A stretch of DNA of 14,629 bases from Verrucomicrobia bacterium UBA6015 (GTDB lineage Bacteria; Verrucomicrobiota; Kiritimatiellia; UBA8416), in the NCBI GenBank assembly GCA_002428045.1, contig DIZZ01000273.1, forward strand, positions 515-15,143, given 5' to 3'. Below, piece by piece: positions 4,934 to 12,686 of this stretch; position 1 is the first letter of the stretch, and each line of letters opens with the position of its first letter. Below the pieces are notes generated by a model, which was given only the letters and a program-made list of their open reading frames with translations, was not told the DNA's origin and did no database searches. A program made the position numbers and the translations under genes.

Positions 4934-6414
4934 CAGGATTGTGCCAGCAGTCGGTTGATGGCGGCGGCGGCGCGGCGGCCTTCGCCCATCGCGAGGATCA
5001 CGGTGGCCGCGCCCAGCACGATGTCGCCTCCGGCAAAGACCCGGTCCAGCGATGTTTTTCCGTTCTCATCCACCACCAGAGTTCCCCATTTGCTGGTTGC
5101 CAGCCCCGGCGTGGTCTGGCGGATCAGCGGATTGGATTCGTTGCCGATCGCCACGATGACGGTGTCCACATCCATTTCGAACTCGCTGCCCTTGATCTCG
5201 ACCGGACGGCGACGCCCGGAGGCATCCGGTTCGCCCAGTTCATAGCTCAGCAGCTCCATCCCGCAGACCCAGCCGCGTTCGTCAGCCAGGATACGTGTTG
5301 GATTCTGGAGCAGGTGGAAAATGATCCCCTCTTCCTTGGCATGGGCGATCTCCTCGATACGTGCAGGCATCTCTGCCTCGGTCCGCCGGTACACCAGATG
5401 GACTTCCTGCGCCCCGAGCCGGATGGCGCAACGTGCCGCATCCATGGCTACATTGCCTCCGCCCAGGACGGCCACTTTCTTCGACGGGAAGATCGGCGTT
5501 GCCGCCCGGTCATCATATCCCTTCATTAGGTTGGCCCGCGTGAGGTACTCATTTGCCGAGAAGACGCCGACCAGGTTCTCGCCCTGGATGTTCATGAATT
5601 TCGGTAGACCGGCACCCGTCCCGACGAAGAGCGCATCGTACCCATCCTTCTCCAGCAGGTCATTCAAGCGCCGCGTCCGGCCGATCACGAAATCGGTCTT
5701 GATCTCGACGCCCATCGCGCGCAGCTCATCGATCTCCCGGTCCACGATCGCCTTGGGTAGGCGGAACTCGGGAATCCCGTAAAGCAGCACCCCGCCCGGG
5801 CGGTGAAAGGCCTCGAAGACGGTGACTTCGTGCCCCTCGCGCCGGACGTCCGCCGCGACCGTCACACTCGCCGGGCCGCTGCCGATGATGCCGACCTTCT
5901 TGCCCGTTGGCGTTTTCACCGCCGGGGTCTTGAGTAAGCCGTTCTCCCGTTCCCAGTCCGCCACAAAACGTTCCAGCCGGCCGATGGCCACCGCCTTGTC
6001 GGTAGACTTGAGTGCCTTGCCGACGGTGCAGGGGGCCTGGCACTGCGACTCCTGCGGGCATACCCGCCCACAGACCGCTGGCAGCAGGCTACTCTCGCGG
6101 ATGACCCCGATGGCTGCCGCGAAATCGCCATCGGCGATCTTCTGGATAAAGGCGGGAATATTGATGCTGACCGGACAGCCTGCCACGCAAGGTTTCGTCG
6201 GACACTGCAAACAGCGTTCTGCCTCCAGGCGTGCCTGCGGCTCGGAATAGCCAAGGGCGACTTCGTTCATGTTGTGACGGCGCACCGCGGGATCCTGCGC
6301 TGGCATCTCCTGCGCCGGAATCGCCATGCGCTGCTTCGCCTTCAACGGTTTCTCAAGTGTCTTCAGCCCCTGTGTGGCCGCCAGCGTCAATTGCTCGGAT
6401 GTCGTATGTGTCAT
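4933..6414 (-). CDS. nfnB: NfnB-type flavoprotein: large subunit of NADH-dependent ferredoxin:NADP+ oxidoreductase (493 aa)
   Basis: This is the large subunit of the cytoplasmic electron-bifurcating transhydrogenase NfnAB, which couples NADPH, NADH and ferredoxin; databases often label it glutamate synthase small chain (GltA/GltD). The N-terminal Fer4_20 domain has two four-cysteine clusters (Cys68, 71, 76, 80 and Cys115, 119, 125, 129). An FAD-binding site follows with GIIGSGPAS at 175-183 (Ser in place of the usual last Gly). Further on come an NAD(P)H Rossmann motif (VLGGGNVAMDAAR), YRRTEAEMPAR, and a C-terminal FAD loop (VFAGGDIVLGAATVILAMGEG). The ATG at 6414 overlaps the nfnA stop as ATGA; the longer open frame above it is antisense noise inside nfnA. 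Without a glutamate synthase large subunit nearby and with NfnA upstream, Nfn is the better reading. Confidence 0.9.
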   Translation of the reverse strand: MTHTTSEQLTLAATQGLKTLEKPLKAKQRMAIPAQEMPAQDPAVRRHNMNEVALGYSEPQARLEAERCLQCPTKPCVAGCPVSINIPAFIQKIADGDFAAAIGVIRESSLLPAVCGRVCPQESQCQAPCTVGKALKSTDKAVAIGRLERFVADWERENGLLKTPAVKTPTGKKVGIIGSGPASVTVAADVRREGHEVTVFEAFHRPGGVLLYGIPEFRLPKAIVDREIDELRAMGVEIKTDFVIGRTRRLNDLLEKDGYDALFVGTGAGLPKFMNIQGENLVGVFSANEYLTRANLMKGYDDRAATPIFPSKKVAVLGGGNVAMDAARCAIRLGAQEVHLVYRRTEAEMPARIEEIAHAKEEGIIFHLLQNPTRILADERGWVCGMELLSYELGEPDASGRRRPVEIKGSEFEMDVDTVIVAIGNESNPLIRQTTPGLATSKWGTLVVDENGKTSLDRVFAGGDIVLGAATVILAMGEGRRAAAAINRLLAQS

Positions 6415-7259
6415 TTTTTTTCCTCGATGGCTTCGTCCAGATGGCAGCGGTGATGATCTTGATCCTCTCGCGATTTGTAGGCCTTCAGACGCGTCATCAT
6501 GTTGTCGAAATCGACCTTGTGCCCATCGAATTCCGGCCCGTCGACGCAGACAAACTTGGTCTCGCCGCCGACCGTCACGCGACATCCGCCGCACATACCG
6601 GTGCCATCGACCATGATCGTGTTGAGCGAGACCATGGTATGCACGCCATAGGGACGCGTGGTCTCGGCGCAGAACTTCATCATGATGGGCGGCCCGATGG
6701 CCACGGCCAGCGCCGGCTTTGGTTCCATCTCGCACAATTCCTTCAATGGCGCGGTCACCAGCGCCTTGCGTCCGCAGGAACCGTCATCCGTGCAGATGAT
6801 CAGTTCGTCGGCAATCGCCCGCATCTCCTCCTCGAGGATCAGCAGATCGCGGTTGCGTGCGCCCATGATGATGATCACCTCGTTGCCCGCCGCCTTCATG
6901 GCCTGGGCGATCGGGTGCATCGGGGCGACCCCGATCCCTCCACCCACGCAAATCACGCGACCGAATTTCTCGATATGCGTGGGCTGCCCCAGCGGACCGA
7001 CGACATGCTGTACGGTATCGCCGACCGCCTTGATCGCCAGGAGATGGGTCGTCCGACCGACGGCCTGGAAAATGATGGTGATTGACCCTTCCACCGGATC
7101 GGCATCCGCGATCGTGAGGGGAATCCGTTCGCCGAAATGGCTATCGATCTGCACGATGATAAACTGCCCGGCCCGCCGTTCCTTGGCGATCAGGGGAGCC
7201 TCGATCCGCATCTTATAGACATCCGACGATAACTGCTGCTTGTAGATTATTTTGTTCAT
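6411..7259 (-). CDS. nfnA: NfnA-type ferredoxin-NADP reductase subunit (282 aa)
   Basis: This is the small subunit of NfnAB (sulfide dehydrogenase beta / FNR-like), carrying FAD and a [2Fe-2S] cluster and taking electrons to or from NADH. Motifs include ERIPLTIAD at 44-52 for FAD, VICVGGGIGVAP at 102-113 for the nucleotide, CTDDGSCG at 156-163, and the cluster region MVDGTGMCGGCRVTVGGE with Asp218, Cys223, Cys226 and, slightly later, Cys238. In the characterised archaeal enzyme the cluster is held by one Asp and three Cys, and all four are present here. Length fits the family. The ATG at 7259 is used because upstream codons lose family similarity; no Shine-Dalgarno sequence sits at normal distance. 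It is first of the nfnAB operon and divergent from the exosortase gene. Confidence 0.9.
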   Translation of the reverse strand: MNKIIYKQQLSSDVYKMRIEAPLIAKERRAGQFIIVQIDSHFGERIPLTIADADPVEGSITIIFQAVGRTTHLLAIKAVGDTVQHVVGPLGQPTHIEKFGRVICVGGGIGVAPMHPIAQAMKAAGNEVIIIMGARNRDLLILEEEMRAIADELIICTDDGSCGRKALVTAPLKELCEMEPKPALAVAIGPPIMMKFCAETTRPYGVHTMVSLNTIMVDGTGMCGGCRVTVGGETKFVCVDGPEFDGHKVDFDNMMTRLKAYKSREDQDHHRCHLDEAIEEKK

Positions 7260-7267
7260 GGCGGCAT

Positions 7268-7295
7268 ATTGTAACCATCCTTTCCGATTTGGCAA
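7268..7295 (-). promoter_or_regulatory. Candidate promoter for nfnAB
   Basis: Read on the minus strand, TTGCCA (7295-7290), a 16-base spacer and TACAAT (7273-7268) resemble a housekeeping promoter. The expected transcription start falls at about 7261-7259, on or next to the ATG, so the mRNA may be leaderless. A GGAAAGG about 20 bases before the ATG is too far to serve as a normal ribosome binding site. Picked by eye. Confidence 0.4.
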
Positions 7296-7370
7296 GCGTT
7301 CTGAATAGGAATTTATAGGGCCTGTGCGTTTGGCCGTTTGCTTTTGCTGGCATTCGTCTGTTGGGTTCGC

Positions 7371-7376
7371 TATAGT
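7371..7376 (+). promoter_or_regulatory. Possible -10 element for the exosortase gene
   Basis: TATAGT lies seven bases before the ATG at 7383, in the 123-base gap shared with the divergent nfnAB promoter. No good -35 sits at the right distance (TGGCAT at 7348-7353 is poor), so an activator or another sigma factor may be needed. If real, transcription would begin at or very near the start codon. Confidence 0.22.
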
Positions 7377-7382
7377 GCCGTC

Positions 7383-10300
7383 ATGAGTATGGCAAGACGG
7401 ATGGTTCTGCTGGCGGCAGCGACGCTTTTCGGGGCGTGGCTCGTTATTAACTGGACACGGGTGACTGCCGAGGCGGATGCAGGCATCCGATTTACCTTGG
7501 GGCTGTTTTTCTGCGTTCTTCTGGTCATTCGTCGCAAACGTCCTGAAGCGGACGGCGGCCTGCGGGTGCCGGATGGCGTTGTTCCGTGGGCCTTGGTCGT
7601 CGGCACCCTCGCTGCCCTGTGCGGGATCATCCTTCCTGTGCATACCCTCGAATGGGGCGGGGTGCTGCTGATGCTTCTGGCCTGTCTATGCTGGCGTTCA
7701 ACTCCCCGTGCCCGGCCAGACCTGATGCTCGCGACCTTCATGCTCTTCTGGGTGCATCCACTGCCGGGGACCCTGTTCGATGGGCTGCAGGCGGTGATGC
7801 AGCGTCTCTCGGTCACGGGGTCTGAACTCGTGCTGCATGTGTTGAATGTACGCGTGTGGGGGGATGGCACCATCTTGCGCACCGGCTATCAGAATTTCCT
7901 CGTGCCCGAGGCCTGCAGCGGGATGCGGACCAGCGTCACGGTGTTCTTGTGCGCCTTGGGTGTGAGCCTGCTGCTGCGCCTGCGCTGGTGGGAAACCCTC
8001 GGGGTGGTCCTCCTCGGGCTGGTTCAGGTCCTGGTGCTGAATATCGTACGGATCAGCTACATGGTGCTGTGGGCACCGCGTATGGAGCGTGAATGGGCGG
8101 AGCACTTCCTGCACGACTCCCTCGGGCTTTTCCTGCTCGCGGCGATTGTACTGGTGCAGGTCGAGGCGGCCTGGTGGCGGTGGTGGACCCGTCGCCGGTG
8201 GGCGCTGCGCGAGGGCGGAGTGCGACCGGATAAGGAACTGCCGGATCATGCCAGCATCATCCCGCATCCATTGCGGCGCCTGGGCTTCATCCTGCTGGTG
8301 CTGTCTGGATTGGGTTTGGTCGGCTTCGGATCCTTTGTGATCGCCTACAAGAGCAGGACTTATCACCGCAAGGAAATGATCCGTGAGGTGGCCTCGGGGC
8401 TGATGGAAACCGATCCGGCCTCCGCGTATCGTGCCTTTGCCGAGACGCTCCGCTATTTCCCGAACGACACCGAGCTGTTGGCGTTGCAGGCGAGTACCGA
8501 TTTGCTACTGGGGCGGTTTGACGACGGGTTGCTGTTGCTGGATGCGCTCGAGCGGGTAGGGGGGGGCCTGGGCTTGCGCGAGACGGTGATGAAAAGCTGG
8601 GCACTCAGCCGGGTGGGGCGTGTTCCCGAGGCTCGGGCGTTGGTCAACGCGTTGCCGCAGGAAAGCGACCGTCTTCCCGGGGTTGCCATGCTGAAGGCCG
8701 AATTCGCGGCGATGGATGGGGTTCCGGAAGAGGCCGCGCGACACTTGCGGGTGGCCTCAGGGTCGCACATGATGCTGCCGCGGATACGAGCCCTGTTCCC
8801 GTACCTGGCGCGGCATGAGCAGTGGGCGGCGATTGCCGTTGCCGATCATGATCGTCCGTATGCGGAGGTCTACCAGGCGCTGATCGCCCTGTATGCCACT
8901 CAGCAGGTCAATAATTTCTCGAAAATGGTCCAGGTGATGGAGCAGGCATTGAAGGCGTGGCCTGACGATCCCCGTTTCATGCGGTCACTTTTCGAGATCG
9001 CCTCGCGTCGGCGCGAGGGGCATTGGATGAACCAGTTCGAGCGCAGCTTCCGAGCCAACATCGACAAAATGCCAGCCGATCTGGCGTCTGAAGCGGCGGG
9101 ATACTGCTGGCGTCTGTCGCGTCCGGATCTGGCCTGGCTGGCGTATCTGCGTTTGGAAAAGGTCTCGCCCGGCGACCCGGAACGACTTATTGCCCCGGCC
9201 CTGCATGGGCAGGGCTGGGCCCGGTTTCCACGCCGTGATTTATCCATCCAGTCCGATTCTTTCGAGCGGATGCTGGATCTGATTCCCGTGCTGAACCTTT
9301 TCTCTCGGACAGGCCCGTTTCGTGAATTCCGGCAGCGGATTCCGATGATTGATGATGTTTCAGCGTCTGCCGCCGACCGGGCGAGTGGGCGGATCTATCT
9401 GGAAAAGGGGCTCGCCGCCCTGACGCAGCGCGAGGCCCAGGGTCCGTTGGGTGAGCGCTTTATGCGGCTTTACCCAGTGGTCCTGGCCATGCTAAATCGA
9501 TTTGATGAGGCCCATGAGCGGCTGGATCGTATCCGCACAACCTATCCGGAGCGGTCTGCGGAGATCCTTTTCCAACATGCCAATCTCTACCATCAGCAGC
9601 AGGATTGGCAGCGCGCCTACGAGATGCTGGTTGAATACCACCAGCGCGGTGGCGGGGCCAATCTGACGGTGGAACTGCTTCGGGTCAGTGTCCTGATGAA
9701 CCTTGATCTCGGGGTTTGCGCCATGCAGGTGCATGAGGAAGCCCGGCGGGCATTTCCCGGGTCTGAGCGGTTGGATCTGGCGGAGTCTGCCATCTGGGAC
9801 GCTTTTGGTTTCAGCGCCCAGGCGTTGCATGTGCTGTCGCGCGCCCCGGCAGGCAGCACCTCCCCAGCGGCGATCAATCTGTTGTATGCGACGGGGCGTA
9901 CGGCCCAGGCCCGGCAGTTGGAAAGTGCGCTGAGGATAGCTCCTGCAGGTCAAGCGGTTCGTCCGTCGCCGCCGCTCTGGCTACCGCCTGCGTCTTTTGT
10001 CCTGACCCCGCGGTGGCCGCCCCCCTTGGATGCCGTGGCACTGCAGACGCGCCGGGAGTCCTTGAAACAGGAGCATCTTCAGGCCACCAGTCCCTATGTG
10101 AAGGCCCTGCGGGGCGTGATGCTGGCGTGGGTGGAAGAGCAGCTTTCCGCTGAATCTGCCAGCCTGAGGGCGGATGCATCGCGTACCGAGTCCTGGTTAG
10201 CCGCCTGGGAGTCTGTGGGGCGGACGCCGCTGGAGAAGACCGGTGCGCTGTATGAACTGGCCATGCTCTCGGCCCGCCAGCAGGATCTGTCCCTGGCTCG

Positions 10301-11447
10301 GACGGCACTGCAGCGCACGCTCGTCCATTCCCCGTCCAATCCCGTGATCTGGCGGGCGTTGGTTTCGCTTTCGGAGAAGGATTCCGCCGTTGTGCAGGCG
10401 GCGGTTGACAAATGCCCAGCCGATCCCGAACTGGTCCTGGCCGAGCTGGTCATGCAGGTGGATGGCACGGCCGATACCAACCGCTGGGTTGCCGTGCAGC
10501 AACGGGTGGACCGGATGGCCGCTGACGACACGTTTGCTCCAGAAGTCCTTATCCGGGCGGGGGATTTCCTGTTATCCAGGAACCGGGCCGATAGGGTGGA
10601 GCCGCTTGTCCGGGCGGCATTGAGCCGCGCTAGCGGGTTGCTCGTGGCGCATGTGTTTGCGCTGCGGTCCGCCATCCTGCGTGGCGAACCGGACAAAGCC
10701 CTGCCTGCCGTCCTGCGCTGTATCGAGCAGGCTGAGGATCCGGTGCCCTTCTACCGCATCATGGTGGAGCTTAAAGTGGCGAGGCGTCAGGTGGACAACG
10801 ATCTGCTGGGCGCATTGGAGTATCTGCAGGCTCATCGCAAGGACGAACCGCGCTGGGCTGAGTTGCTGGGGTCGCTATACTTCCATAAGGGGGATATGCG
10901 CCGGTCTCTCAATGTGTTGGGCACGGCGATTGGCAGTGATGTCAAGCGCGTCCGGTTGCAGACCTTGCTGCTGGCGGCTGAAGCCGCCCGGCTGGATGAT
11001 AAAACCGACCGGGCCATCCAGTTGATGGAAGCGGCGTACAGCCTCTACCCGCAGGAGCTGGGGGTGCTGAATAATCTCGTCTATGTACTGGCGCAAAACC
11101 CGAAAACCCTGGCGCGGGCGCGCGATCTGCTTCCCAAACTGCTGGACACGGGAGGGGATCAGTTTGCCGTGATGGATACGGCGGCGATGGTGGCATTACG
11201 TAGCGGGGACACGCAGCAGGCTGAACAATGGATGAGCAAGGCGATTGAAAACCTCAAGGGGGATGGCTATGCTGCGCGAGAGGTACAGCTCAATGCCGCC
11301 GAGTTGAAGTGGCGGCTGGGTGCCGTTAAGGAAGCCCGCCAGACGATCGGGGATCTGCGGATGGATCCACAACGGTCTGACTTCATCGACCAGCGCAGCC
11401 GTCGCCTGTTGCGGGATATCGACATGCTCAACCAGGACGTCCAGTGA
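7383..11447 (+). CDS. Exosortase fused to a very long TPR-repeat domain (1354 aa)
   Basis: The N-terminal 270 residues are an exosortase/EpsH-type integral membrane cysteine protease-transpeptidase, the enzyme family that processes PEP-CTERM-like sorting signals. Catalytic motifs are EACSGMR (Cys178), NIVR (Arg223) and HDSLG (His244), set among about eight hydrophobic segments (near 7-24, 36-50, 66-85, 91-104, 113-127, 184-199, 205-229, 247-262). A ninth segment at 301-322 leads into some 1030 residues of helix-turn-helix repeats of TPR type, for example FPNDTELLALQASTDLLLGR near 375 and ILFQHANLYHQQQDWQRAYE further on. This part resembles PrsT-like TPR proteins of exosortase loci. It has no EpsI domain. 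The start at 7383 (MSMARR) follows a TATAGT and lacks a clear Shine-Dalgarno sequence; a TTG at 7338 is less likely. It is upstream of export and chain-length genes, suggesting a link between protein sorting and exopolysaccharide. Repeat limits are estimates. Confidence 0.87.
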   Translation: MSMARRMVLLAAATLFGAWLVINWTRVTAEADAGIRFTLGLFFCVLLVIRRKRPEADGGLRVPDGVVPWALVVGTLAALCGIILPVHTLEWGGVLLMLLACLCWRSTPRARPDLMLATFMLFWVHPLPGTLFDGLQAVMQRLSVTGSELVLHVLNVRVWGDGTILRTGYQNFLVPEACSGMRTSVTVFLCALGVSLLLRLRWWETLGVVLLGLVQVLVLNIVRISYMVLWAPRMEREWAEHFLHDSLGLFLLAAIVLVQVEAAWWRWWTRRRWALREGGVRPDKELPDHASIIPHPLRRLGFILLVLSGLGLVGFGSFVIAYKSRTYHRKEMIREVASGLMETDPASAYRAFAETLRYFPNDTELLALQASTDLLLGRFDDGLLLLDALERVGGGLGLRETVMKSWALSRVGRVPEARALVNALPQESDRLPGVAMLKAEFAAMDGVPEEAARHLRVASGSHMMLPRIRALFPYLARHEQWAAIAVADHDRPYAEVYQALIALYATQQVNNFSKMVQVMEQALKAWPDDPRFMRSLFEIASRRREGHWMNQFERSFRANIDKMPADLASEAAGYCWRLSRPDLAWLAYLRLEKVSPGDPERLIAPALHGQGWARFPRRDLSIQSDSFERMLDLIPVLNLFSRTGPFREFRQRIPMIDDVSASAADRASGRIYLEKGLAALTQREAQGPLGERFMRLYPVVLAMLNRFDEAHERLDRIRTTYPERSAEILFQHANLYHQQQDWQRAYEMLVEYHQRGGGANLTVELLRVSVLMNLDLGVCAMQVHEEARRAFPGSERLDLAESAIWDAFGFSAQALHVLSRAPAGSTSPAAINLLYATGRTAQARQLESALRIAPAGQAVRPSPPLWLPPASFVLTPRWPPPLDAVALQTRRESLKQEHLQATSPYVKALRGVMLAWVEEQLSAESASLRADASRTESWLAAWESVGRTPLEKTGALYELAMLSARQQDLSLARTALQRTLVHSPSNPVIWRALVSLSEKDSAVVQAAVDKCPADPELVLAELVMQVDGTADTNRWVAVQQRVDRMAADDTFAPEVLIRAGDFLLSRNRADRVEPLVRAALSRASGLLVAHVFALRSAILRGEPDKALPAVLRCIEQAEDPVPFYRIMVELKVARRQVDNDLLGALEYLQAHRKDEPRWAELLGSLYFHKGDMRRSLNVLGTAIGSDVKRVRLQTLLLAAEAARLDDKTDRAIQLMEAAYSLYPQELGVLNNLVYVLAQNPKTLARARDLLPKLLDTGGDQFAVMDTAAMVALRSGDTQQAEQWMSKAIENLKGDGYAAREVQLNAAELKWRLGAVKEARQTIGDLRMDPQRSDFIDQRSRRLLRDIDMLNQDVQ

Positions 11448-11494
11448 AACTCGCCATCGCCGAAATTTAGATGCATTTCCCTTGTCGATTTATT

Positions 11495-11522
11495 TTGCAT
11501 CATCACAAACTTATGCTAATCT
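11495..11522 (+). promoter_or_regulatory. Candidate extended -10 promoter for the polysaccharide export gene
   Basis: TTGCAT (11495-11500), a 16-base spacer and TAATCT (11517-11522) preceded by TGC make an extended -10 promoter. The expected start near 11529 leaves a leader of under 20 bases with TAAGG (11530-11534) before the ATG at 11546. The surrounding 98-base gap is AT-rich compared with the genes on each side, which fits a promoter. Confidence 0.45.
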
Positions 11523-11545
11523 CGAAACATAAGGTTTTTCCTGAT

Positions 11546-12676
11546 ATGCATACAACGGGTATCAACAATGTGAACCGCTGGTTTCGGGCGGCGGCGATGT
11601 GGGGGCTTGTGCTGGTGGCGGGGTGTCGCTCCGTGCAGCCCCGCGAGCGCATGGACTGGGATTCCGTGTTGGCGCAGTGGCGGGTCGAGCGAGCCGCCAA
11701 GGCGAACGCCGGGATCAACCGTCCCGATGCGCCGATTTTGTCCCTTCCTCCCCCCCCCCCAGTGTCTGTTGTGGCCCCGCTAGCGCCTGGCGTGGCCCCG
11801 CTAGCGTCTGGCGTGCAGGAAATCACGCTGGTCAAGGCCGGGGATGTGACCATCCAGCCGGATAGCATTCTTAAGGTGTCCGTGCGGGAGGATTCCGCCC
11901 TCGACGGCAGTTACCAGGTCAATGAGATCTCGGCCATTCAGTTGGGCTACGTCGGCCCCGTGTTTCTGCACAATATGACTGAGGGACAGGCGGCACTCAA
12001 GATCAAGGAGGTTCTCGAAAGCCGATTCTTCAACCAGGCCACCGTGACCGTGCAGATCCTGCGCGCCTCCTACGATAAGATTGCCCTGCAGGGGCGCGTC
12101 TCCTCGCCTGGCATTATCAAGATCGGCAGTGGCGACCGTATCTCGCTTAACGATGCGTTGCTGCGGGTCGGCAATGTGACTGCACCGATCAAGAATGCCC
12201 GGATCCGGATCGTGCGCGGTGGCCTGCTGCGGGCGGTAGCGTCCAACGAGCCGGGCGAGATCTATTCGCTGATTGATGCCAAGGGTAATCCCGAGGTACC
12301 CGATGTGGATCTATGGAATAACGACATCGCCTTTGTGTATGCCAGTTCCGGGAATAATAATTCGCCCGTGGCCATCGCAGAGAAAGCAGACAAGGACATC
12401 CTTGTGCTGGGCGAGGTCAAGCGGCAGGGGATGTACCGTTTTGCCGATGGCTCACCGGCGACGCTGATGCACCTGATCTTCAATATGGGAGGCTTCCCTG
12501 CCTATGCCAATACCAAGGCCATCAAGATTATCCGTCGTGACGACCAGGGACTGGAGCATGAGATTATTGCCGATGCCAGCCTGATCCTGGAAGATGGTAG
12601 TCCCGAACGGGACATCCCCCTTGAACATGGCGACCGGGTCATCGTCCCGCCCCGCAAGATAAGTATCTTCAACTAG
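11546..12676 (+). CDS. Polysaccharide export outer-membrane lipoprotein, Wza/EpsA-like with SLBB domains (376 aa)
   Basis: This is a Poly_export/SLBB protein expected to form the outer-membrane export channel for exopolysaccharide. The N-terminus has a lipoprotein signal: hydrophobic MWGLVLVAGC with lipobox VAGC and Cys27. A Pro/Ala-rich linker with a PPPPP run and a tandem VAPLA repeat follows (about 67-89). Next is the Poly_export domain (VKAGDVTIQPDSILKVSVRE, LGYVGPVFLHNMTEGQAALK) and a first SLBB unit (IALQGRVSSPGIIKIGSGDR). A second SLBB unit begins DILVLGEVKRQGMYRFADG, and the protein ends GDRVIVPPRKISIFN. The ATG at 11546 is chosen because it gives a normal lipoprotein signal; the frame is open from 11471. 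The BY-kinase start is 10 bases downstream, so the two form an operon. The linker is encoded by an 11-C tract that could slip. Confidence 0.88.
   Translation: MHTTGINNVNRWFRAAAMWGLVLVAGCRSVQPRERMDWDSVLAQWRVERAAKANAGINRPDAPILSLPPPPPVSVVAPLAPGVAPLASGVQEITLVKAGDVTIQPDSILKVSVREDSALDGSYQVNEISAIQLGYVGPVFLHNMTEGQAALKIKEVLESRFFNQATVTVQILRASYDKIALQGRVSSPGIIKIGSGDRISLNDALLRVGNVTAPIKNARIRIVRGGLLRAVASNEPGEIYSLIDAKGNPEVPDVDLWNNDIAFVYASSGNNNSPVAIAEKADKDILVLGEVKRQGMYRFADGSPATLMHLIFNMGGFPAYANTKAIKIIRRDDQGLEHEIIADASLILEDGSPERDIPLEHGDRVIVPPRKISIFN
11750..11760 (+). repeat. 11-C homopolymer inside the export lipoprotein gene
   Basis: Eleven consecutive C encode most of a PPPPP linker. Loss of one C would bring a TAG at 11781-11783 into frame; gain of one C would bring a TAG at 11863-11865 into frame. 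Either slip truncates the protein just after the lipoprotein signal and linker, before the export domain. Confidence 0.9.
11771..11812 (+). repeat. Tandem duplication of a 21-base unit (2 copies)
   Basis: Two adjacent 21-base units, 11771-11791 and 11792-11812, differ at one position (GCGCCTGGC versus GCGTCTGGC). They encode VAPLAPG and VAPLASG in the linker after the lipoprotein anchor. The unit is a multiple of three, so copy-number change would lengthen or shorten the linker in frame. Confidence 0.88.
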
Positions 12677-12680
12677 GAGG
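12675..12680 (+). promoter_or_regulatory. Ribosome binding site of the chain-length/BY-kinase gene
   Basis: A perfect AGGAGG starts inside the stop codon of the export gene (TAG at 12674-12676) and lies six bases before the ATG at 12687. It fixes the start and shows that this organism uses standard Shine-Dalgarno initiation. Confidence 0.8.
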
Positions 12681-12686
12681 ACGTGT

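Noticed and set aside
4726..5529. 267-codon plus-strand ORF
   Set aside because: It is antisense to nfnB and the small ORFs after it; nfnB is unmistakable on the other strand.
4933..6414. Glutamate synthase small subunit as the primary call
   Set aside because: The families are close, but an NfnA-type partner is coupled by ATGA and no glutamate synthase large subunit is present, so NfnB is preferred.
7338..7382. TTG start extending the exosortase by 15 codons
   Set aside because: There is no ribosome binding site, it would place the TATAGT box inside the gene, and the ATG at 7383 gives a normal N-terminal membrane segment.
11471..11545. Upstream start adding 25 residues to the export lipoprotein
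   Set aside because: The extra residues overlap the candidate promoter and would bury the lipoprotein signal; ATG at 11546 gives a proper lipobox distance.
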